Positions 8,588 to 18,099 of a stretch of 64,000 nucleotides of DNA are shown one piece after another. The notes under the pieces were generated by a model. The model did no database searches and was not told the origin of the DNA. It saw only the letters and a program-made list of their open reading frames with translations. The first letter of the stretch is position 1. Every line of letters begins with the position of its first letter. Position numbers and translations under genes: made by a program. The stretch lies in the NCBI RefSeq assembly GCF_051209875.1, contig NZ_JBNTQY010000001.1, positions 62,001 through 126,000 on the forward strand. The letters run 5' to 3'. The DNA comes from Emticicia sp051209875 (GTDB taxonomy: Bacteria > Bacteroidota > Bacteroidia > Cytophagales > Spirosomataceae).

Positions 8588-8622
8588 GTATAAAACTCAT
8601 ACTTTAATTACATATTTTTAAA

Positions 8623-9807
8623 TTATTGCCCCACAATATCGGCTTTCATACCACCTAAAGCAGTCAATAATTCTATTTTGGCTTTCGACTGAACATTGTA
8701 TTTCACCAATGAAGCAGTTAAATCTTGAACCAAAGCATTGAAATGAGCTTCGCTGATATTCATGCCTTTGTGAGCTGCTTTCATTGATAAACCCGTGTAT
8801 TTTTCAGTTCCGCCAGAAGCTGCTCCAACTTGATTGATCAAATTATTACGTAATCTCATTAAACGAGCAGGGTCAGCCGCAGCTGCAGCAAAGAAGGAGT
8901 TAATACGAGTATCTGCAGCAACTTTACCAATGAAGTCATCAATTACAGCGGAGATACCTGCATTCATGCCCAAGCGTGCGTAAAGTGGTGTATTACCCTC
9001 TACAATGTCGCCTTTCATCGCTGCCAAAGCACCTAATAATTGACTTTTAGGTTTTGGTAAAACTTTAAATTTATCTAATGATTTTACTAAGTCTTCCACC
9101 AAAGCATTAAAATCAGCTTCGCTAACTCCCATTCCTTTATGTGCTGTTTTCATGTCAAGACCCGTGTATTTTTCAGTTCCACCAGTAGCCATACCCACTT
9201 GATTAATCAAATTATTACGTAATTTCATCAAACGAGCTGGGTCGGCAGCAGCATCTGCGAAAAATGCGTTAATTCTTGCATCTCCCGCAACGTTTGTAAT
9301 AAATTGGTCAATTACAGCCGAAATAGCAGCATTCCCGCCTAATTGAGCGTACAATGAAGCACTTGGCTCAACGATGTCATTTTTCATTCCGCCTAATGCA
9401 GTCAATAGTTCATTTTTCTCAGTCATTGGCACACTGAATTTATCCAAAGATTTTGATAAATCATCAACCAAAGCATTGAAATCTGCTTCTTGAATGTTCA
9501 TGCCTTTATGAGCCGTTTTCATGTCAAGACCAGTATAAACCTCAGGCCCACCAGTAGCAGCACCAACTTGATTTACCAAGTTATCACGCAATTTTTTCAA
9601 ACGAGCAGGGTCAGCAGCGGCATCAGCAAAGAAGATATTGATACGAGTATCAGCAGCCACATTTGCGATAAATTGGTCAATTACGCCTTGTATGGCAGCA
9701 TTTCCCCCCAGACGAACATACAAAGACTTTGGTGGTTCTTCCTCAGTCTTTTTGCAAGCAGTAAAGAACAACGCTCCCGCAAGCAATAAATAGACACTTT
9801 TTTTCAT
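8623..9807 (-). CDS. Lipoprotein with three tandem truncated-haemoglobin (group 1) domains
   Basis: A 394-residue exported protein. Residues 1-18 form a lipoprotein signal ending FFTAC (Cys18), followed by a short acidic linker. Three group 1 truncated-haemoglobin domains follow (about 28-147, 151-270, 274-394), each starting LYxxLG. Each keeps the proximal haem His in AHKGM (His100, His223, His346, spaced exactly 123 residues). In helix B the position usually held by the distal Tyr (DFY) is Ile in all three (QFIANV, QFITNV, DFIGKV). Haem binding is expected from the family; tethering to a membrane facing the periplasm is inferred from the lipobox. The ATG at 9807 was chosen over an upstream start because the signal begins there. 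Ligand (O2, NO or electron transfer) is unknown. Confidence 0.88.
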   Translation of the reverse strand: MKKSVYLLLAGALFFTACKKTEEEPPKSLYVRLGGNAAIQGVIDQFIANVAADTRINIFFADAAADPARLKKLRDNLVNQVGAATGGPEVYTGLDMKTAHKGMNIQEADFNALVDDLSKSLDKFSVPMTEKNELLTALGGMKNDIVEPSASLYAQLGGNAAISAVIDQFITNVAGDARINAFFADAAADPARLMKLRNNLINQVGMATGGTEKYTGLDMKTAHKGMGVSEADFNALVEDLVKSLDKFKVLPKPKSQLLGALAAMKGDIVEGNTPLYARLGMNAGISAVIDDFIGKVAADTRINSFFAAAAADPARLMRLRNNLINQVGAASGGTEKYTGLSMKAAHKGMNISEAHFNALVQDLTASLVKYNVQSKAKIELLTALGGMKADIVGQ

Positions 9808-9855
9808 GATGAAAAATTGATTATAGTTAAAAAAATAAAAAATGAACACGTAATG

Positions 9856-9870
9856 CACTGATAATCAGTG
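9856..9870. promoter_or_regulatory. Palindrome upstream of the triple-globin gene
   Basis: CACTGATAATCAGTG is a perfect 7-bp dyad around a single central base, 49 bases ahead of the globin start codon. It could be an operator for a dimeric regulator; nothing else supports this. Confidence 0.3.
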
Positions 9871-10022
9871 GTCTAAAGATTTTTTAGGCAAAAAAATACC
9901 TTCTCGCAAAAATCGTTGTTTGCGAATTATTTAATAGAAAAAAATTCTTGTGAATATAAAATGCTGTATTTCAAGCATTGACGAAGTAGGGCAAAAGCAG
10001 AAAGTTTTTATAAAAAAACTTC

Positions 10023-10451
10023 TTATCTTAAACAAAGTGTTTGCTTCATATTAGTAAAAAAGTCAATGTATTCCATCGGAATGGGGCATTTGGGCCCTTC
10101 CATTTTGGCAAAATTGATTTTTGAAGCAATATAATTTTTTTGTTGAACAACAGCTTTCAAAGCATCTTCCGAAACTTGGTCGTCGTAATATGTAACGCTT
10201 ACAGTCTTGAATTCTGGGTTTACTGTACAAGCGGTTACACCAAGCACAGCACTTAATTTGTTAGAGATTAAGGTACTATCTGCGGCGTCAACTTGTTTGT
10301 CAAGGTCGAAAACGGCGAGATGAATTGGTTTGAGATCAAGTTTTTGAGAAAGAGGTGGCTCTTCCCAGTTTGCCCAAACAAGCATTGATACAAAGAAAGT
10401 CAAGGTTAGAAAACCTATAGCTTTGGCGGATTTGAGGAGAATAGTTTTCAT
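10023..10451 (-). CDS. Exported HMA-like (heavy-metal-associated fold) protein
   Basis: A 142-residue protein with an N-terminal signal (about residues 1-28, ending VWANW). The domain after it resembles the ferredoxin-like HMA fold: GVTACTVNPEFKTVSVTYYDD with a following helix EDALKAVVQQKNY. The usual metal motif CxxC is reduced to a single Cys (TAC). Two more cysteines are near the C-terminus (PKCPIP and TLCLR). It may bind metal differently or serve as a structural domain. It is upstream of, and on the same strand as, the triple-globin lipoprotein with a 215-base gap, so the two may or may not be co-transcribed. Confidence 0.6.
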   Translation of the reverse strand: MKTILLKSAKAIGFLTLTFFVSMLVWANWEEPPLSQKLDLKPIHLAVFDLDKQVDAADSTLISNKLSAVLGVTACTVNPEFKTVSVTYYDDQVSEDALKAVVQQKNYIASKINFAKMEGPKCPIPMEYIDFFTNMKQTLCLR

Positions 10452-10533
10452 TGTTGTAAAATTTTGATTTGCTGTCTATCAGCATTTACGAGCAAACTGA
10501 AAACTTGGATTTATTTTTTTAGAAAGTTTTTTT

Positions 10534-10570
10534 AAACAAAAAGCAAGTCTCAACGACTTGCTTTTTGTTT
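10534..10570 (-). terminator. Terminator of ileS
   Basis: A perfect 16-bp stem (10534-10549 with 10555-10570, arm AAACAAAAAGCAAGTC) with a 5-base loop lies 28 bases past the ileS stop, with T-rich sequence following on the minus strand. Confidence 0.85.
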
Positions 10571-10598
10571 GAATATATATATTGGTGTAAATCGAAAA

Positions 10599-13500
10599 TT
10601 ATTTTTCAACATCGACACTCACTATGAGCAAAAACTCATCCATTTCAATTTCAACAGTATTGGTAGGTTTTTCTTCAAAAATTTTCAAAGAAAGTGCTTG
10701 AACTTCTTGGCTGATGTATTCACGATTTGCTTCAATAGCATCGGCAAGAGCTGTGTTATTATTGAAAAGTTGGATTCTGATTTTGTCAGTCACTTCAAAA
10801 CCATTGTCTTTTCTATAATTTTGGATACGATTGACAAAATCACGAGCGATACCTTCTTGGCGAAGTTCGTCAGAAATCGTAATATCTAAAGCAACTGTAA
10901 TTCCATTATCAGAAGCAACTAACCAACCTGGCACATCTTCTGTTTGGATTTCGACATCTTCTAAAGCAATTAAGAATTGAGGATTCGGAATTAGGAATTG
11001 TTTTTCTTTCTCTAAAACCTTCAAATCTTCTGCACTTAATTTATTAATTCCTTCTGCAATTAACTTCATATCCTTACCAAATTTCGGCCCTAAAGTCTTG
11101 AAATTTGGTTTTATTTTCTTTTTCAAAATTCCTGAATCATCATCAAGGTATTCGATTGACTTAATATTTACCTCAGACTTGATGATTTCTTCTACATGGC
11201 GAATCTGTTCACGAACCTCTTCAGACAACACAGGAATCAAAATTCTTTGCAAAGGTTGGCGAACTTTAATCTTATGTGTTTTACGCAATGAGTGAACCAA
11301 AGATGAAATACTTTGAGCCAAATCCATTGAAGTCTCTAAGTTTTTATCGACCCAATTTTCATCATAAGTTGTCCAATCTGTAAAATGCACAGATTCGTGG
11401 CGAAGCGGCGTGTTTTTTTCGATCGCTTCTTCACGAATACAATCGGTCAAGCTTTTATAGAGCCAATCGGCATAAAAAGGTGCAATTGGCGACATTAATT
11501 GTGCAACAGTTACTAAACAATTTTGAAGTGTTTCGTAGGCTGCACGCTTATCTTGTGTCAATTCTCCTTGCCAAAAACGACGGCGACACAAACGCACATA
11601 CCAGTTTGACAATTGGTCACAAACAAAATCTTGAATCAAACGCCCAGCTTTGGTTGGATTATAATCATCAAATTGCTCGCCTACTTCTTTAACCAAAGTA
11701 TATAATTTCGACTGAATCCAACGGTCAAGCTCGGGCAATTGATTGTAAGGAACTCGGTCGAATTCGGTCATTTTATAATTGTCCAAATTGGCATAAAGAG
11801 CGTAGAAATTATACGTATTTGAAAGTGTTCCGAAGAATTTTCTTTGTACTTCGCCAATACCATCAATATTAAATTTCAAATTATCCCAAGGCTCCGCATT
11901 TGTAATCATGTACCAACGGGTTGGGTCAGCACCATATTTGCCCAAAGTTTCAAATGGGTCAACAGCATTGCCAAGACGTTTTGACATTTTATTGCCATTT
12001 TTGTCAAGAACAAGTCCAGTAGAAACGACATTTTTAAACGCAACCGAATCATACAACATACCCGAAATGGCATGAAGTGTAAAGAACCAACCACGAGTTT
12101 GGTCAACACCTTCTGAAATAAAATCGGCAGGATAATTAGCTTCAAAAATTTCTTTATTTTCAAATGGATAATGCCATTGTGCAAAAGGCATTGCTCCCGA
12201 ATCGAACCAAACATCAATCAAATCTGCCTCACGTTGCATGATTTTCCCACTTGGCGAAATCAGATAAACTTCGTCCACGTAAGGGCGGTGGAGGTCTTCA
12301 ATGCCATCTTTCAGCAAATCTAAAAACCTTTGGTTTTGCTGACGTTGTTCATCAGTTAAAACAGTATCGTTCAAAGCATGAAGAATGCCATTTTTCAACT
12401 CTTCTAACGAACCAATACAAACTTCTTCGCCGTCTTCCGAACGCCAAATAGGCAGTGGAGTTCCCCAATAACGACTGCGACTTAAATTCCAGTCAACGGC
12501 ATTTTCAAGCCAATTGCCAAAACGTCCAGTTCCAGTACTTTCAGGTTTCCAGTTGATGGTTTTATTCAATTCTACCAATTTATCTTTCATGGCTGTTGTA
12601 CGAATAAACCAACTATCCAAAGGATAATACAAAATAGGTTTATCTGTTCTCCAGCAATGTGGGTAAGTATGCTCATATCGCTGTACATTGAAAGCTTTGT
12701 TTTCAGTTTTTAACTTAATCGCAATGCGTTCGTCCACCGAAAGGTATTTATCTCTGTCCTGTTTGATGCGTTCAGCTTCTTTTTCTTCATCAGATAAATA
12801 GGCTTCTTTTACATATTCTAAAGCAAAATCAGTGATTTCTTTCACAAAACGACCTCTTTTGTCAACAATTGGCACATCTTTTCCTGTTTCATCTTTAACC
12901 ATGATTGACGGAATACCGTGTTGCTGAGCAACTCTAAAGTCATCTGCACCAAAAGTTGGTGAAGTATGCACAACCCCTGTACCATCTTCAGTCGTTACAA
13001 AATCACCAATAATTACTCTAAAAGCGGCCGTTTCTGGTTGAACATAAGGCAATAGTTGCTCATACTCAATTCCGTCTAAATCAGAGCCTTTGCACTCGGT
13101 AATGATTGTCCACGGAATAATTTTTTTATCTGAATTTGCGAAACCATCAAAATCTCCATCTTTGCCTTTTTCAGTAAAATATTTTCCTACTAAATCTTTT
13201 GCCAAAACTACATTTACGGGCAAATAAGTATAAGGATTAAAGGTTTTAACCAAAACATAAGTAATGTTTTTTCCAACGGTCAAAGCCGAGTTTGCAGGAA
13301 GCGTCCACGGCGTGGTTGTCCAAGCTAAGATGAAAACATTACCTTCACTTGCTTTGAAAAGAAACTCCGATTTATGATTTTCTATAACTTTAAATTGAGC
13401 CGTTAAAGAAGTGTCTTTCACGTCTTTGTAAGTTCCAGGCATATTTAGCTCGTGCGAACTTAGTCCTGTTCCTGCAGCTGGCGAATATGGTTGAATGGTA

Positions 13501-14027
13501 TAACCTTTATAAAGCAATCCTTTTTTGTAGAATTCTTTTAATAAATGCCAAATACTCTCAATATATTCGTTTTTATAGGTAATATAAGGGTTTTCTAAGT
13601 CAACCCAATAACCCATTTTTTCGGTCAGGTTGTCCCATTGGTCAGTAAAACGCATAACCGTTTCACGACATTTTTGGTTATATTCTTCTACACTTATTTT
13701 CTTGCCAATATCTTCTTTGGTAATACCCAATTCTTTTTCAACTTGTAACTCAACAGGCAGGCCGTGTGTATCCCAGCCACCTTTACGCTTTACTTGGAAG
13801 CCTTTGAGGGTTTTATAACGGCAAAAAATATCTTTAATCGAACGAGCCATTACGTGGTGAATACCAGGCGTTCCATTGGCTGAAGGTGGGCCTTCAAAAA
13901 ATGTAAAAGCGGGTTGTCCCTCACGTACTTCTATTGATTTTTCAAAGATTTTTTCTTCTTTCCAAAACTCCAGAATCTCGTCGGCAATAGCGGCGTAGTT
14001 GATTGATTTATATTCTTTGTAGTACAT
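10599..14027 (-). CDS. ileS: Isoleucyl-tRNA synthetase
   Basis: Cytosolic class I synthetase charging tRNA(Ile). The HIGH-type motif appears as GTPGIHHVMA near residue 55, GGWDTHGLPVE follows, the long CP1 editing insert is in the middle, and the KMSKS motif is NKMSKRLGN. 1142 residues is the usual long form in Bacteroidota. In the C-terminal region, EKEKQFLIPNPQFLIALED is unusual: the corresponding DNA (10967-11000) reads like the organism's intergenic AATTAGGAATT repeats, which looks like an in-frame insertion. A promoter of the Bacteroidota type lies about 140 bases upstream. Confidence 0.96.
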   Translation of the reverse strand: MYYKEYKSINYAAIADEILEFWKEEKIFEKSIEVREGQPAFTFFEGPPSANGTPGIHHVMARSIKDIFCRYKTLKGFQVKRKGGWDTHGLPVELQVEKELGITKEDIGKKISVEEYNQKCRETVMRFTDQWDNLTEKMGYWVDLENPYITYKNEYIESIWHLLKEFYKKGLLYKGYTIQPYSPAAGTGLSSHELNMPGTYKDVKDTSLTAQFKVIENHKSEFLFKASEGNVFILAWTTTPWTLPANSALTVGKNITYVLVKTFNPYTYLPVNVVLAKDLVGKYFTEKGKDGDFDGFANSDKKIIPWTIITECKGSDLDGIEYEQLLPYVQPETAAFRVIIGDFVTTEDGTGVVHTSPTFGADDFRVAQQHGIPSIMVKDETGKDVPIVDKRGRFVKEITDFALEYVKEAYLSDEEKEAERIKQDRDKYLSVDERIAIKLKTENKAFNVQRYEHTYPHCWRTDKPILYYPLDSWFIRTTAMKDKLVELNKTINWKPESTGTGRFGNWLENAVDWNLSRSRYWGTPLPIWRSEDGEEVCIGSLEELKNGILHALNDTVLTDEQRQQNQRFLDLLKDGIEDLHRPYVDEVYLISPSGKIMQREADLIDVWFDSGAMPFAQWHYPFENKEIFEANYPADFISEGVDQTRGWFFTLHAISGMLYDSVAFKNVVSTGLVLDKNGNKMSKRLGNAVDPFETLGKYGADPTRWYMITNAEPWDNLKFNIDGIGEVQRKFFGTLSNTYNFYALYANLDNYKMTEFDRVPYNQLPELDRWIQSKLYTLVKEVGEQFDDYNPTKAGRLIQDFVCDQLSNWYVRLCRRRFWQGELTQDKRAAYETLQNCLVTVAQLMSPIAPFYADWLYKSLTDCIREEAIEKNTPLRHESVHFTDWTTYDENWVDKNLETSMDLAQSISSLVHSLRKTHKIKVRQPLQRILIPVLSEEVREQIRHVEEIIKSEVNIKSIEYLDDDSGILKKKIKPNFKTLGPKFGKDMKLIAEGINKLSAEDLKVLEKEKQFLIPNPQFLIALEDVEIQTEDVPGWLVASDNGITVALDITISDELRQEGIARDFVNRIQNYRKDNGFEVTDKIRIQLFNNNTALADAIEANREYISQEVQALSLKIFEEKPTNTVEIEMDEFLLIVSVDVEK
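10967..11000. repeat. Intergenic-type repeat tract inside ileS
   Basis: On the plus strand the bases carry AATTAAGAATTG and GGAATTAGGAATTG, the same words as the intergenic tracts at 4541-4575 and 62115-62146. Here they are translated in frame as part of IleRS. Confidence 0.6.
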
Positions 14028-14625
14028 AATAAATAAAAAAATAGGACAGGATTAAGCGATTTTAAGATTATAACATTCTTGATTTGTTTTTGTGTTTGAA
14101 AGAAAATTCTTGGAAACAAATCGTGTCTATCTTATTATCTTTTTAATCCTGTTAAGATTAAGGGTGCAAAGATAAGGATTTTTTACCCTTCAAAGAATAT
14201 AATTCCAATACTGATTAAGCGGCTATTGACTTTTTTGTATGAAGAGGTTAGACATTAAGATAAAACAATAGTGTAGAAGCCAACTTCAATACCATCCATA
14301 TAGGGAGAAGCTTAAACGAATAAAAGCCTAAAGTAGGCTACTAATCGAATAGATTTAGAGGAAGTGTGGTTGAATTTTTTTAATAAATTAATATTAAATT
14401 TTCAGAATTGGTTTAAAAGTAGGTAATAAGATTATTTTAGGAAAAGCGTTTAAAAGTTTAGTTTTACTTTAAAAAATGTAGCCAAAGATTCATAATTCAG
14501 AACTCAGAATTTAGAACTAAAAAAAAATAGCCATTAAATAAAAAAATAGAGAAAATAAGAATTATTAATAAAGAAGTACGTTATTTATATGCAATTTTGT
14601 AGTGATAACTGGCCATTTAACCTCT
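14028..14625. other. Long divergent intergenic region between ileS and the T9SS cargo gene
   Basis: No gene was found in these 598 bases. It contains the ileS promoter candidate (14167-14194), a distant inverted pair CAGGATTAA / TTAATCCTG around 14045 and 14145, a small hairpin in CCTAAAGTAGG near 14330, and a tract of CAGAACTCAGAATTTAGAACT words at about 14491-14518. No convincing promoter for the rightward gene was seen. Confidence 0.6.
14167..14194 (-). promoter_or_regulatory. Candidate promoter of ileS
   Basis: On the minus strand TATCTTTG (14174-14167) matches TAnnTTTG, and TTTG (14194-14191) is 16 bases upstream, slightly short of the usual spacing. Confidence 0.5.
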
Positions 14626-16647
14626 ATGCGTATTCATTCAATTGTATTTCTTTTGGTTTTATTTTCGACTTCTGTATTTGCACAAGATTTGTGTAACAAA
14701 ACAGGTGTCGAAAAAGGAGGCTTTACTTTTGAAACACCATCAACCGTTTGCGTCGGACAAGAAGTAAGAATCAAAGATAATTCGGGTGGAACGGAAGTAA
14801 AATATATCTATGGTTATAGAGGTGAGGCAGCTTCAAAGCTCGCAAGTCTTAATCCAACGACCGATACCAAATGGACATTTCTTGCAGCAGGGCAATACTT
14901 TATTTTACAATATGGGAAAAAGAATGGGAAAGAAATGTATTATTGTAATGTAGTTAATGTGCGTGAAAATAATCAACCTAGAGCATCATACTCAACATGT
15001 AATAATGATGTGATTGAGTTAAATATCCCCAATGATATTAAAATTAATAATTTTGACTTCTACCAGATTAGTTGGGGCGATGGAAATGCACCAGAAGTAG
15101 TTAATAAAAGTCAGCTACCGTATAATAAATCAAGAACATTAACATTACCTCGGACAATTAAAATTGAGGGTTTTTTCACAGCGGGTAGTAATTGCCCATC
15201 ACCAAGTGCCATCATACTCCCGATTTTATTGCCAAGTGCATTCCCATTAGGTTATACGCAACCTTTCTACCCAAATATTGAAAAAATAGAACTTGAGACA
15301 GCTCAAACAGCTAAGTTAGAAATCAAAGGAGGGTTTCAAGAGAATGGTTATGATTTATTTATGACACCCCAAGGACAAGCCTATTCCTCAGATCCTATCT
15401 CAAAAAATATTAAGCCAGGTAGTTTTACTGTAAGTATCCCAGACAGTAGCCAATCGTATTGTTTTTATATACAACGAAATACAAACTGTGGATTGGAGCA
15501 ATCTGCTGAAATTTGTACAGTCGTTTTATCAGATGCAAAGGCTGTTGATAAGCAAAATATTATTTCATGGGATGAGTATCCAACTACAATGACAGGAATT
15601 TCAAACGAAGCTTCGTTTGGTAGGTATATGAGTAGAACACAAACGCTACAAAAAAAAGAAAATGGTGTTTTATTGTCACCAATATCTGTTAATTCAAACA
15701 ATGGAAATTTTATAGAAACAGTAGATTGTGCAAAAAAATATTGTTATCGAATTATTGCTGAAACTCAAGGACAATTTTATTATAATGCTTTTAAAGGACA
15801 AAGTATTTCCAAAGAAATATGTTTGGATCGAAAAGAAGTTCATCCAAACCCAATTACCGATGCTTTTGTAACAGTTAACAATGCGAATAATGTAGAAATT
15901 AAACTTAATGATAATAGCTCATGGGCTTTAAATCGTAAACGATATATACTTTATAGAGATAATGGAACAGCATTTGTAAAAATAGATAGTAGCACAACAA
16001 GTAAACAATTTACAGATACAACAATTGATGCTTCACAAAAATCTTATTGCTATAAAGTTGCGTTTGTTGATGAATGTGAAAGTACTTCAGAAGCTTCCCC
16101 ACCTTTTTGTAGTACAAACCTGTCAGAAGGGGCTAATGGGTTTTTACAATGGACGAGTCAATCTCCTTTTGCTAATAGCACTATTAAAGCTTTTGAAATT
16201 CAGTCTTTTGATGAAAATTCTGGTTTACCAGTAACAGAGACAACACAAACAATAACAACGTTTGAACCTAAATTAGATAAGTTTGAAGAAGAAGCAAAGT
16301 TTCGTATAAAAGCTATTGCAACAGATGGAAAAGAGAGCTTTTCTAATATTTATTCTATACCTGTTAAAGTAAAGTTTTTTATACCTGAAGCATTCTCTCC
16401 CAACGAAGACGGTATTAATGATGATTTAGCGATGAAGGGTAGTTTTAAGCGATTTACGACCTTTCAAATAGAAATATATAATCGGTGGGGAGTTCCAGTT
16501 TTTATATCTACAGATGTAACAAATACATGGGACGGTAATTATCAAAATACAATCGCTCCGATAGATATCTACACCTATAAAATTTATGCAAAGCTCAATG
16601 ATGGGCAGGAGTTCAATAAATCTGGAAAATTTTTGCTGTTGAGATAA
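14626..16647 (+). CDS. Secreted T9SS type B cargo protein (gliding-motility-associated C-terminal domain)
   Basis: A 673-residue exported protein. Residues 1-20 are a signal peptide ending VFAQ. The middle consists of beta-rich repeats resembling fibronectin type III or PKD-like domains, with scattered cysteine pairs. The last 89 residues (from about 585) start FIPEAFSPNEDGINDDL and include IYNRWG and WDG: this is the type B sorting domain, which directs secretion through the type IX system and surface attachment or release. The adhesive role is inferred. I chose the ATG at 14626 over the GTG at 14602 because the signal peptide starts there. It is closely followed (14 bases) by two Wzi-family genes. 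Confidence 0.85.
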   Translation: MRIHSIVFLLVLFSTSVFAQDLCNKTGVEKGGFTFETPSTVCVGQEVRIKDNSGGTEVKYIYGYRGEAASKLASLNPTTDTKWTFLAAGQYFILQYGKKNGKEMYYCNVVNVRENNQPRASYSTCNNDVIELNIPNDIKINNFDFYQISWGDGNAPEVVNKSQLPYNKSRTLTLPRTIKIEGFFTAGSNCPSPSAIILPILLPSAFPLGYTQPFYPNIEKIELETAQTAKLEIKGGFQENGYDLFMTPQGQAYSSDPISKNIKPGSFTVSIPDSSQSYCFYIQRNTNCGLEQSAEICTVVLSDAKAVDKQNIISWDEYPTTMTGISNEASFGRYMSRTQTLQKKENGVLLSPISVNSNNGNFIETVDCAKKYCYRIIAETQGQFYYNAFKGQSISKEICLDRKEVHPNPITDAFVTVNNANNVEIKLNDNSSWALNRKRYILYRDNGTAFVKIDSSTTSKQFTDTTIDASQKSYCYKVAFVDECESTSEASPPFCSTNLSEGANGFLQWTSQSPFANSTIKAFEIQSFDENSGLPVTETTQTITTFEPKLDKFEEEAKFRIKAIATDGKESFSNIYSIPVKVKFFIPEAFSPNEDGINDDLAMKGSFKRFTTFQIEIYNRWGVPVFISTDVTNTWDGNYQNTIAPIDIYTYKIYAKLNDGQEFNKSGKFLLLR

Positions 16648-16661
16648 AAACTCAAACTTTT

Positions 16662-18086
16662 ATGAATAGATGTTTCCGTGCAACTTTGTTCTTTTCCTGT
16701 CTTTATATTAAAACTTGCTTTTCGCAATCGCTATTTTCTGATATAAAATATCAATTAGAGGCAGGTACTTATTTTTCTTCATCAAAAGCAACCCCATTTT
16801 GGCAACGTACCAATCAATATGGTATTGTACCTTTGCAATCTCCCATTATTACTTTTCGCGGGGCGGCTCACCTGGAATATGACTCTACAAGAAATGAGCA
16901 GCAAAAACTAAAGAAGTTTGGTATTGGTTATGGCTTATGGGGTGTTGTTAATATCGGTAATCAAAGTAAAGTTTTTTTGCCTGAATCCTATATAAAGATT
17001 CGCTATAGAACGGTTGAATTGTATGGAGGAAGAAGAAGAGAGGTAATAGGTTTGGTTGACACTACACTTACTTCTGGATCATATATTTGGTCTGGAAATG
17101 CTTTGCCTATACCAAAGATTCAGCTTTCTGTACCTAACTATTCTCAGATTGGTAAAAGTTCGTTTTTTTTTAAATTAGGAATAAGTCATGGGTGGTTTGG
17201 AAACCAAAGGGGTGTTAAAAACTTTTTTTTACATCAAAAATGGGTTTATGGGCGATTAGGTAGAGAAGATGCCAAATTTAAGTTTTATGCTGGATTTAAT
17301 CATCAGGTGCAGTGGGGTGGGATTTCTGAAAACAAAGACCCTTCTTTTTCAAAAGATGGACAATTAGCACCGTATCCATGGTATAGTTATCAATTTGTAT
17401 TAATTCCATTTTTACAAAAATTAATTAAACTAAATCCTGATAAATTAACAACATTTGATAGAGGCTTAGCAATCGGTAATCACTTGGGTTCGGCAGATAT
17501 AGGATTTGAGTTTGACAATAAAAATGTTAAATTATTATTTTATAAGCAACAGCCCTATGATTTTGCTCGGTCTTTATATAATTTTAATAATATTGAAGAT
17601 GGATTATATGGTTTGGGTATTAACCTCAAGCGACATTATTATGTTAAAAAAATACTAATAGAGTATCTTTATACCTTAAGCCAAGGATTGTACCGTTTTG
17701 GAAAATATCAAACATCCAATTATATTGAAAATGATGACTATTTCTCGCATGGACAATACACTGCATGGGAATATAATCATTTTATAATAGGGACTCCTTT
17801 TATTTTAGCTAATGAGAGTGGAATTAATAACAATCGGATAAAAGCTTTTTCCACATCTATAAATGGCTCATTATTTAAGCAAACCTCATACATTTTGGGC
17901 GGAACTTTTAGCTCTAACCTTGGCACTTACGCTTCAAAACTATCAAAAAAGCAATTTTCAGGAAAAGCTAATATTAACTACCCTTTAAATAATAACACAT
18001 CATTATTAGGTCAAGTTACATTAGATATTGGTACACTTTATTCAAAAAATATTGGTTTTTCATTAATTTATAGAAAACTTTTGTAA
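16662..18086 (+). CDS. Capsule assembly Wzi family outer-membrane protein (copy 1)
   Basis: Predicted outer-membrane beta-barrel related to Wzi, the protein that helps retain capsule on the cell surface. A signal peptide (about residues 1-21, ending CFSQ) precedes LFSDIKYQLEAG and TPFWQRTNQYG, the family's N-terminal signature. GGRRREVIGL and GSYIWSGNALPIPKI follow. At 474 residues it is of normal length. It is a paralogue of the next gene (shared SGSYIWSGNALP, HGWFG, LHQKW and GFNHQVQWGG), which lies 13 bases downstream, consistent with tandem duplication. Confidence 0.85.
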   Translation: MNRCFRATLFFSCLYIKTCFSQSLFSDIKYQLEAGTYFSSSKATPFWQRTNQYGIVPLQSPIITFRGAAHLEYDSTRNEQQKLKKFGIGYGLWGVVNIGNQSKVFLPESYIKIRYRTVELYGGRRREVIGLVDTTLTSGSYIWSGNALPIPKIQLSVPNYSQIGKSSFFFKLGISHGWFGNQRGVKNFFLHQKWVYGRLGREDAKFKFYAGFNHQVQWGGISENKDPSFSKDGQLAPYPWYSYQFVLIPFLQKLIKLNPDKLTTFDRGLAIGNHLGSADIGFEFDNKNVKLLFYKQQPYDFARSLYNFNNIEDGLYGLGINLKRHYYVKKILIEYLYTLSQGLYRFGKYQTSNYIENDDYFSHGQYTAWEYNHFIIGTPFILANESGINNNRIKAFSTSINGSLFKQTSYILGGTFSSNLGTYASKLSKKQFSGKANINYPLNNNTSLLGQVTLDIGTLYSKNIGFSLIYRKLL

Positions 18087-18099
18087 GTTCGCATATATA

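Noticed and set aside
14028..14160. Possible T-box or other riboswitch ahead of ileS
   Set aside because: No specifier stem or antiterminator pattern was recognised. T-boxes are a feature of Gram-positive bacteria, and the sequence is simple and AT-rich.
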